From positions 1 through 6,337 of the forward strand of contig CALCDN010000161.1 of the NCBI GenBank assembly GCA_937900755.1: 6,337 bases of DNA. Direction: 5' to 3'. This document shows, piece by piece, positions 1 through 4,635 of this stretch. The stretch comes from an uncultured Acetobacter sp. (GTDB taxonomy: Bacteria; Pseudomonadota; Alphaproteobacteria; Acetobacterales; Acetobacteraceae). Within the stretch, counting starts at the first letter, position 1. Every line of letters begins with the position of its first letter. A program made the translations under genes and the position numbers. Below the pieces are notes generated by a model that was given only the letters and a program-made list of their open reading frames with translations, did not search any database and was not told where the DNA came from.

Positions 1-2
1 CG

Positions 3-149
3 CCAGTTGAAGGCGGGGCGGCGGGCACGGCGCCGGGAACACCGGCTCCGCCCAGCCCACCGGGCCTTCTGGTGCCTCCCACTCCCCCCAGACCTGCCAC
101 GCCCGATACGGCCAATCCGTTCCAGCCGGAGAGTGGTGGAGCATATTAA
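3..149 (+). CDS. C-terminal tail of an unidentified proline-rich protein (5' end outside window)
   Basis: An open frame enters from the left edge and runs about 48 codons to a TAA at 147-149. It encodes a tail dominated by Pro, Ala, Gly and Thr with several PP pairs, ending in FQPESGGAY. The other + frames are less convincing: one stops at once, and the other is Arg-rich and runs on past this point. Such tails are common as low-complexity extensions of envelope or secreted proteins, but no domain is visible, so no function can be given. It lies on the same strand as otsB, and its stop is 94 nt before the preferred otsB start. Read-through into the trehalose operon is therefore possible, since no T-rich terminator hairpin is seen between them. 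The frame choice rests on composition only. Confidence 0.45.
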   Translation, partial: PVEGGAAGTAPGTPAPPSPPGLLVPPTPPRPATPDTANPFQPESGGAY

Positions 150-180
150 GTGCCGGGTTTGAAGCCGTCATGATCGTCAG

Positions 181-219
181 GTGGCGCCGCCCGTGGCATG
201 TGGGCTTTGGCGGTGCTGC
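181..219 (+). repeat. Potential stem-loop in the otsB leader
   Basis: Bases 181-191 can pair with 209-219 to give an 11-bp stem (eight Watson-Crick pairs, three G-U) around a 17-nt loop. It lies just before the purine-rich otsB ribosome site. No run of T follows, so it is not an ordinary intrinsic terminator for the upstream gene. It could be a leader structure that affects otsB translation, or chance pairing in GC-rich DNA. Confidence 0.3.
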
Positions 220-232
220 AAACAGGAAATAA

Positions 233-237
233 AGAGG
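233..237 (+). promoter_or_regulatory. Ribosome binding site deciding the otsB start
   Basis: AGAGG sits 6 nt before an in-frame GTG at 244. The farther in-frame GTG at 181 has no comparable purine-rich site and would add 21 residues, several of them Cys and Trp, ahead of the conserved part of OtsB. The site therefore favours 244 as the start. Confidence 0.6.
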
Positions 238-243
238 TGCGTT

Positions 244-987
244 GTGTTTGGTTCCTCCTTTGCACAGGACAACCGTTTTAAAATCCCCCCCCTGAGCCAG
301 ACAGCATTTTTGCTGGATTTTGACGGTACTCTGGTGGACATAGCCCCAACGCCCGAGGCGGTGGTGGTGCCCCCTGACCTTTTGGAAATCCTGACCCACC
401 TGCGTGCTGCCTGTGGGGATGCGCTGGCGATTATTTCCGGCCGCCCGATTGACCAGATCGACCAGTTTTTAGGGGATGTTCCGTTTGCCGTCGCGGGCGA
501 ACATGGCGTGGCCATTCGCCACCGCCCCGGTGGTCCTGTGGAGCGGGCCGTGCTGCCGAGCATGCCGCAGCGCTGGCTTGTGCAGGCGTCCGACCTGCTG
601 GCGACCCTGCCGGGCACACGGCTGGAGCATAAGCAGGGTGGTTTTGTGCTGCACTACCGCGCGGCACCGGAAAAGGCGGAAGTCCTGCGCCAGACGGCGG
701 AACGCTGGGTGCGCGAATCCGATGGCGCGTTTACGCTCCAGGCCGCCAAGATGGCGTGGGAAATCCGCCCGACCGGAGTGGACAAAGGATATGCCGTGTC
801 CTTGCTGATGGAAACGGCCCCTTTTGCCGGGCGCAAACCCGTGTTTGTAGGGGACGATGTGACCGATGAGGACGGCATGGCCGCCGTCCACCGCATGGGC
901 GGGGACTTTTTTCGTATTCCCGCTGATTTTCCAACGCCATCGGTATTCCGGGCCTGGTTGGCCTCCCTTGTCACGGGGAGGGGGTGA
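244..987 (+). CDS. otsB: Trehalose-6-phosphate phosphatase
   Basis: Cytoplasmic HAD-superfamily phosphatase that hydrolyses trehalose-6-phosphate to trehalose and phosphate, the second step of the OtsA-OtsB pathway. From the GTG at 244 the protein is 247 residues; E. coli OtsB is 266. HAD motif I is DFDGTL at residues 25-30, with D25 the expected nucleophile and D27 the acid/base. Motif II lies in IISGRP (63-68), followed by the family GEHG at 85-88. The motif III lysine is K181 in GVDKGYA. Motif IV is VGDDVTDEDGM (202-212), where the aspartates bind Mg. All catalytic elements are present. The start was chosen from the AGAGG at 233-237; a GTG at 181 would give 268 residues. A run of eight C (285-292) lies within codons 14-17. 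otsA begins 3 nt after the TGA, so the two are surely cotranscribed. Confidence 0.95.
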   Translation: MFGSSFAQDNRFKIPPLSQTAFLLDFDGTLVDIAPTPEAVVVPPDLLEILTHLRAACGDALAIISGRPIDQIDQFLGDVPFAVAGEHGVAIRHRPGGPVERAVLPSMPQRWLVQASDLLATLPGTRLEHKQGGFVLHYRAAPEKAEVLRQTAERWVRESDGAFTLQAAKMAWEIRPTGVDKGYAVSLLMETAPFAGRKPVFVGDDVTDEDGMAAVHRMGGDFFRIPADFPTPSVFRAWLASLVTGRG

Positions 988-990
988 GGC

Positions 991-2334
991 ATGCAAAGGC
1001 TGGTCATTGTTTCCAACAGGGTACCAGCAGTACGTGACCGCAAACAGCCTGCGGGTGGTCTGGCTGTTGCTCTCAGGGATGCCATTCGGGAGCATCCGTG
1101 CCTGTGGTTCGGGTGGTCTGGCCAGCAGATAGGCGGGGACTGCGCGGACAGGGCACTGGGTGTGGATACGGTAGGGAATGTGACCTACGCGACCATAGGG
1201 CTGACGCAGAAGGAATATAACGGGTTTTACCAGGGGTATTCCAACGGCATCCTGTGGCCGCTGTGCCATTACCGTGCCGGGCTTATGCATTATAACCGGC
1301 ATGACCAAGAGGTTTACGCCAGCGTCAACACGCTGTTCGCCACCCAACTGGCCCCCCTGCTTGAACCCGATGATATGGTCTGGGTGCATGACTACCACCT
1401 GTTCCCGCTTGGCAAGGCCCTGCGGAACCTGAACGTCAAGGCGCGTATCGGCTTTTTTTTACATATTCCGTTTCCGCCATGGAGCCTGATGCGCGCCCTG
1501 CCCGAAGCCGCCGCCCTGCTGCGCGCCCTGCGTGCGTATGACGTGATTGGCGTGCAGACCGAAGATGATGCACGGAATATGAATGAGGCCTTCCTGGTTC
1601 TGGGTATTCCGGCAAGGGCGCGTGTTTTTCCCATTGGCATCGACCCGGACGGTTTTGCCGCCTGCGCGCGCGAGGGGCAGACGTTGCCACAGGTGCAGCG
1701 CTTGCGGCAGGACCTGCGCGGCATGCCCCTGATTATTGGCGTGGATCGTATGGATTATTCCAAGGGTCTGCCAGAGCGCCTGCGGGGGTATGACACGTTT
1801 CTCAAGCGCTACCCCGAATACAGGGGCAAGGTTGAGTACCTCCAGATCACCCCTGTCTCACGCGGGACTGTGCCCAAATACCAGAGCCTGCGCTCCGAGC
1901 TGGACCAGATTGTGGGCCATATCAACGGCACCTACGGCGAATTCGACTGGACACCCGTGCGCTACCTGACGCACCCGCTCCCGCGTGAACTGCTGGCGGC
2001 TTTTTTCCAGGTGTCCAGCGCAGCCCTTGTCACCCCCTTGCGAGATGGCATGAACCTTGTGGCCAAGGAATATGTGGCCGCCCAGCTTTCCACCAATCCC
2101 GGCACGCTTATTTTGTCCCGCTTTGCAGGGGCGGCTGCGGATATGGAGGATGCGCTGCTGGTCAACCCGCATGATTCTGATGAAATTGCGACAGCCCTGC
2201 ACAAGGCGTTAAGCATGTCCGGCTCCGAGCGGCGGGTACGTTGGGAGCGGTTGCGTTCGGATGTCTGGCGCGTGACAGCGGCAAGCTGGGCGCGGTCGTT
2301 TATTGCGGCGCTGTCTGAGGTCCGAACAGCATGA
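991..2334 (+). CDS. otsA: Trehalose-6-phosphate synthase (GT20 family)
   Basis: Retaining glycosyltransferase that joins glucose from UDP-glucose (or another NDP-glucose) to glucose-6-phosphate, giving trehalose-6-phosphate. The protein is 447 residues, slightly shorter than the 474 of E. coli OtsA. The N-terminal Rossmann domain has VSNRVP (7-12) and the sugar-phosphate loop AGG (21-23), then WFGWSGQ (39-45). The central motifs are WVHDYH (131-136) and FFLHIPFP (155-162). The nucleotide-sugar domain has VDRMDYSKG (251-259), with R253 and K258 matching the phosphate-binding pair, and LRDGMNLVAKE (350-360), with D352 and E360. It is therefore predicted to be active. The GGGGAGGGGG run at 975-984, which reaches to the otsB TGA, supplies the ribosome site for the ATG. 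Codons 155-157 contain a run of eight T. The stop overlaps the next gene by ATGA. Confidence 0.97.
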   Translation: MQRLVIVSNRVPAVRDRKQPAGGLAVALRDAIREHPCLWFGWSGQQIGGDCADRALGVDTVGNVTYATIGLTQKEYNGFYQGYSNGILWPLCHYRAGLMHYNRHDQEVYASVNTLFATQLAPLLEPDDMVWVHDYHLFPLGKALRNLNVKARIGFFLHIPFPPWSLMRALPEAAALLRALRAYDVIGVQTEDDARNMNEAFLVLGIPARARVFPIGIDPDGFAACAREGQTLPQVQRLRQDLRGMPLIIGVDRMDYSKGLPERLRGYDTFLKRYPEYRGKVEYLQITPVSRGTVPKYQSLRSELDQIVGHINGTYGEFDWTPVRYLTHPLPRELLAAFFQVSSAALVTPLRDGMNLVAKEYVAAQLSTNPGTLILSRFAGAAADMEDALLVNPHDSDEIATALHKALSMSGSERRVRWERLRSDVWRVTAASWARSFIAALSEVRTA

Positions 2335-2837
2335 AAAAAACCATGCGGCTGAGCACGGTTGCGCTTACCATGATCCTGGCGGGTTTTTCCGCTCTGGGCG
2401 TAGCATGGTGGGTGCAGCATCAGCTTGGAATCATGCCATGTGAACTCTGCCTGTGGGAACGCTGGCCGTGGCGGGTGCTCATTGTGCTGGGGGGTGTGGC
2501 TCCTGTGCTGCCCGCTCGGCTGGGGCGAAGTGTCTTGTGGCTGTGCGCGCCTGTTCTGCTTGTGGCCGAAGGGCTTGCACTCTGCCACGCGGGTGTTGAG
2601 TGGAAGTGGTGGCCAAGCCCGTTCCCGGCCTGCCATGCGGCGCATGTTGTGGGGCATACCCTGGCCGAACGCTGGGCGTCCATGCCGCTTGTGCCGTCCA
2701 AACCGTGCGATGCGCCGACGTACCTGCTCCCCGGTGTGCCTGTTTCCATGGCGGTTATGGGGGGTGTGTTCGCGTTTGCCGTGTTTGTTGTGTGGGGCGT
2801 GGGGATGGCGCGCAGCAAGAAGATCAGGCGGTTTTAA
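2331..2837 (+). CDS. dsbB: Disulfide bond formation protein B family (DsbB-like quinone-linked thiol oxidase)
   Basis: Inner-membrane protein of 168 residues, typical of DsbB, with four hydrophobic segments at roughly 8-28, 46-62, 66-86 and 133-158 and a basic C-terminus (RSKKIRR). The first periplasmic loop carries the CXXC pair C37/C40 (PCELC), followed by WER at 42-44; the Arg after CXXC is linked to quinone in the family. The second loop carries the other redox pair, C101 and C126 (PCDAP). In known DsbB proteins these pairs relay electrons from DsbA to ubiquinone, and both pairs are intact here. C72 and C85 are extra cysteines in or near membrane segment 3. The ATG lies in ATGA overlapping the otsA stop, with GAGG at 2317-2320, so translation is probably coupled to otsA. 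No dsbA is in the window. The symbol is by family; a DsbI-like paralogue is possible. Confidence 0.88.
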   Translation: MKKTMRLSTVALTMILAGFSALGVAWWVQHQLGIMPCELCLWERWPWRVLIVLGGVAPVLPARLGRSVLWLCAPVLLVAEGLALCHAGVEWKWWPSPFPACHAAHVVGHTLAERWASMPLVPSKPCDAPTYLLPGVPVSMAVMGGVFAFAVFVVWGVGMARSKKIRRF

Positions 2838-2848
2838 AATCTTTCAGG

Positions 2849-2895
2849 ATTTTTCGCGCGCAAGACATCTGGATTTTGCGCGACGGACGAAAAAT
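2849..2895. repeat. Long interrupted inverted repeat between convergent genes
   Basis: ATTTTTCG (2849-2856) plus CGCGCAA (2857-2863) pair with TTGCGCG (2876-2882) and, after a 5-nt bulge (2883-2887), CGAAAAAT (2888-2895). That is 15 perfect pairs around a 12-nt loop. It begins 12 bp after the dsbB stop and ends 25 bp before the Nudix stop, where a bidirectional terminator would be expected. However, the T run is on the 5' arm and the A run on the 3' arm, the reverse of a normal intrinsic terminator. It may block or process transcripts rather than release polymerase in the usual way. Confidence 0.6.
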
Positions 2896-2919
2896 TTCAT
2901 GTTTTGGAAAAGAGTTTTA

Positions 2920-3372
2920 TCAGGGCTGGTTCTGCGCGCGCATAATGGTCTGTGCAATCGTATAAAGGCGCGCGCTGGCCTGTTGGCCAAGCTGGCTGAT
3001 TTCCTCATAACTGAACCAGCGCACCTCCTGCGCATCGTCACCTGCAATGGGGAGCGCCAGGGCTGGCTGGGGTTCGGTGCATAGTACGGCCAGAATAAGG
3101 TAGTGAAAAGCCAATGTGCCATCGGGCGCATAATGCACACTGTCAAAAACATCAATCAAGGATGTTGCCTGTGCTGGAATGGATGTTTCTTCCATGAGCT
3201 CACGCTCGGCGGCACGGAAAAATGCCTCACCCCCTTCCACCTTGCCGCCGGGAAAACCCCATAGCCCCGCATCGGGTGCGTTGGAGCGCCGGACAAGCAG
3301 AAAATTGCAGCCACGGCGGACAATGGCCAGCACACCAGCACGAGGGAACACAGAAGGGGTGTGAGCGTTCAT
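2920..3372 (-). CDS. Nudix hydrolase, ADP-ribose pyrophosphatase-like
   Basis: Small cytoplasmic Nudix enzyme of 150 residues, which would hydrolyse a nucleoside diphosphate linked to another group. A hydrophobic strand (AGVLAIVRR, 12-20) and LWGFPGG (37-43) lead into the Nudix box at 43-65. Its key residues are G43, E49, R57, E58, E61 and E62, so the metal-binding glutamates are intact. The usual Gly near the box end is Ser (S64, EETSI). VRWFSYEEI near residues 119-127 is typical of the C-terminal part. The overall pattern suggests the ADP-ribose pyrophosphatase/MutT-like group, but the substrate cannot be told from sequence. The ATG at 3372 is preferred because it keeps a family-sized N-terminus; an ATG at 3399 and a TTG at 3408 are in frame upstream. 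None has a strong ribosome site. The gene converges on dsbB and diverges from the aldo/keto reductase. Confidence 0.88.
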   Translation of the reverse strand: MNAHTPSVFPRAGVLAIVRRGCNFLLVRRSNAPDAGLWGFPGGKVEGGEAFFRAAERELMEETSIPAQATSLIDVFDSVHYAPDGTLAFHYLILAVLCTEPQPALALPIAGDDAQEVRWFSYEEISQLGQQASARLYTIAQTIMRAQNQP

Positions 3373-3380
3373 GATGATGT

Positions 3381-3408
3381 AGTGTAGGGTGCCCTGCATG
3401 CAGGTCAA
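3381..3408 (-). promoter_or_regulatory. Candidate promoter of the Nudix gene
   Basis: Read on the minus strand, TTGACC (3408-3403) is followed after 16 nt by TACACT (3386-3381), reasonable matches to the sigma-70 boxes TTGACA and TATAAT. Transcription would start near 3374, only a couple of bases before the ATG at 3372. That would explain the missing ribosome site at this start. The call is by eye only. Confidence 0.4.
3393..3404. repeat. 12-bp perfect palindrome inside the Nudix promoter
   Basis: CCTGCATGCAGG is self-complementary and falls between the proposed -35 and -10 boxes, a position suited to a repressor. Its CTGCA/TGCAG half-sites recur in the larger palindrome at 3417-3433. Confidence 0.4.
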
Positions 3409-3416
3409 CCCATCTT

Positions 3417-3433
3417 TGCAGTAAAATACTGCA
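3417..3433. promoter_or_regulatory. Operator-like perfect palindrome in the divergent intergenic region
   Basis: TGCAGTA-AAA-TACTGCA has 7-bp perfect arms and a 3-bp centre, the size and symmetry of a dimeric helix-turn-helix binding site. It lies 8 bp upstream of the proposed -35 box of the Nudix gene and about 95 bp before the aldo/keto reductase start, so it could control either or both. No regulator gene is in the window, and I do not recognise the site as that of a named family. Confidence 0.5.
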
Positions 3434-3448
3434 TCTCTGTCCAGATGC
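3431..3448. repeat. Second inverted repeat overlapping the operator-like palindrome
   Basis: GCATCT (3431-3436) and AGATGC (3443-3448) are perfect 6-bp arms around 6 bp. The left arm shares GCA with the right arm of the 3417-3433 palindrome. The two structures are mutually exclusive as hairpins but could be adjacent protein sites. The remaining bases to the next gene, about 3449-3514, show no convincing promoter boxes for the aldo/keto reductase. Confidence 0.35.
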
Positions 3449-3514
3449 GGTGTTTAATGCATGAAATGTGACAAGAGTGCCGTAACCGGCCTGTTGGCAA
3501 AAAAGTTTAGAGTC

Positions 3515-3520
3515 AGGGAG
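3515..3520 (+). promoter_or_regulatory. Ribosome binding site deciding the aldo/keto reductase start
   Basis: AGGGAG is 8 nt before the GTG at 3529. The ATG at 3524 is closer (3 nt) but opens only ATG-ACG-TGA, so the GTG must be the real start. The two-codon frame overlaps the GTG. Confidence 0.65.
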
Positions 3521-3528
3521 AGTATGAC

Positions 3529-4512
3529 GTGACGGCGGAGTTCATAACAATTGAAGGTATTCCCAAACCTGCCTCGCGTGTTGCGTTGGGTACGTGGGCC
3601 ATGGGTGGCTCCATGTGGGGTGGCGCGGATGATGATAACGCCGCAAAAACGATAGATAAGGCGCTCGATGTTGGCATCAATCTGATTGACACCGCACCGG
3701 TCTATGGTTTTGGTCACTCGGAGGAAATTCTGGGCAAGGCGCTGGAAGGACGTCGGGACCGGGTTGTGCTGGCGACCAAGGTGGGGCTGAACTGGAAAGA
3801 TGGCCATGTGTTCCGTGATAGCGGAAAGGCGCGGGTTGAGGCCGAGCTTGACGCCTCGCTCAAGCGCTTGCGCACGGACCATATCGACCTTTATCAGGTG
3901 CATTGGCCAGACCCCAAGACCCCGTTTGAGGAAACCGCGCGCGCGCTTGAAAAAAGTGTGCGAAGTGGCAAGGTCCGCGCTCTTGGTCTGAGCAATTTCT
4001 CGCCCGGGCAGATGGACGAGTTTCGTAAATTTGCCTCGGTTGCGGCTATCCAGCCACCGTACAACCTGTTCGAGCGTGAGATTGAACGGGACATCCTGCC
4101 TTATGCGCTCAGCAACAGTCTGGTGGTCCTGGCCTATGGTCCGCTGTGCCGGGGGCTTTTGTCTGGCAAAATGACGGCGGGGCATGTGTTTGGGGGGGAT
4201 GACCTGCGCAAGGTGGACCCCAAGTTCCAGCAGCCCCGTTTTGACCAGTATCTGAACGCGGTTGAAGGGCTTAAAACCATTGCGGAACAGCATGGCAAAA
4301 GCCTGCTCGCCCTTGCCATTCGCTGGGTGCTGGACCGTGGGCCGACAATTGCCCTGTGGGGCGCGCGAAAACCCGAGCAGATCACAGGGGTGCAAGACGC
4401 CTTTGGCTGGACGCTGAGCAAGGGCGACATGGCCGCCATTGACGCGGTTCTGGACAAGGCCATTACCGACCCCGTGGGGCCGGAGTTCATGGCGCCGCCC
4501 GCGCGGGCGTGA
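3529..4512 (+). CDS. Aldo/keto reductase, AKR11-like (NADP(H)-dependent)
   Basis: Cytoplasmic (alpha/beta)8-barrel oxidoreductase of 327 residues that interconverts aldehydes or ketones and alcohols with NADP(H). The catalytic tetrad is visible: D54 in NLIDTAP, Y59 in VYGFG, K84 in LATKVG and H125 in QVHWPD. Family strands include GTWAMGG (21-27), GLSNFSPGQM (157-166) and the late RWVLDRGP segment. The ending FMAPPARA and the WGARKPEQ motif closely recall, from memory, the Gluconobacter oxydans enzyme AKR11B4, described as a glycerol dehydrogenase or glyceraldehyde reductase. That points to a polyol or short-chain carbonyl substrate, but substrate choice is inference. The start is a GTG with AGGGAG 8 nt upstream. 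The gene is divergent from the Nudix gene and shares a palindrome-rich control region with it. A 14-bp GC palindrome spans its last codons without a T run, so termination here is unclear. Confidence 0.93.
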   Translation: MTAEFITIEGIPKPASRVALGTWAMGGSMWGGADDDNAAKTIDKALDVGINLIDTAPVYGFGHSEEILGKALEGRRDRVVLATKVGLNWKDGHVFRDSGKARVEAELDASLKRLRTDHIDLYQVHWPDPKTPFEETARALEKSVRSGKVRALGLSNFSPGQMDEFRKFASVAAIQPPYNLFEREIERDILPYALSNSLVVLAYGPLCRGLLSGKMTAGHVFGGDDLRKVDPKFQQPRFDQYLNAVEGLKTIAEQHGKSLLALAIRWVLDRGPTIALWGARKPEQITGVQDAFGWTLSKGDMAAIDAVLDKAITDPVGPEFMAPPARA

Positions 4513-4635
4513 GTCTGGCCCGCCACTGCGTTATGGCGCCCCGCTTCAGGCATTTGCGGGCATTATGGGCCATTGCGTGTGTTGGCGGGCACAGGTCCCT
4601 TGCATAGGGGCGCAGACTTGCCCATCTTGTTGGGC
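4513..4635. other. Intergenic region before uvrB
   Basis: This 123-bp gap holds a short direct repeat GCGGGCA (4556-4562, 4585-4591) and the AGGGG at 4606-4610. No GTTC-N7-GTTC or GAAC-N7-GAAC box, the LexA site of Alphaproteobacteria, is present in it. I see no strong sigma-70 promoter and no terminator with a T run. Transcription from the aldo/keto reductase promoter into uvrB is therefore possible. Confidence 0.5.
4606..4610 (+). promoter_or_regulatory. Possible ribosome binding site for a TTG start of uvrB
   Basis: AGGGG lies 7 nt before an in-frame TTG at 4618, an ideal spacing, but 25 nt before the in-frame ATG at 4636, which has no good site of its own. This raises the possibility that translation starts at the TTG, adding the six residues MPILLG. 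Confidence 0.4.

Noticed and set aside
469..1398. 309-codon minus-strand open frame antisense to otsB/otsA
   Set aside because: It lies wholly over two genes with intact catalytic motifs, has no recognisable domain, and open antisense frames are expected in GC-rich coding DNA.
2836..2854. AAAATC-N6-GATTTTT hairpin after the dsbB stop
   Set aside because: The stem is almost all A-T and very weak; it overlaps the better inverted repeat at 2849-2895.
4192..4198. Run of seven G in the aldo/keto reductase gene
   Set aside because: It encodes Gly-Gly in the normal frame and is deep in the gene; shorter and less suggestive than the C8 tract in otsB.
3454..4395. 313-codon minus-strand open frame antisense to the aldo/keto reductase
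   Set aside because: The + strand protein has the full catalytic tetrad and family motifs; the antisense product shows none.
4496..4509. 14-bp palindrome CGCCCGCGCGGGCG at the end of the aldo/keto reductase
   Set aside because: It encodes ordinary final codons, is not followed by T residues and is easily produced by chance in GC-rich sequence, so it was not called a terminator.
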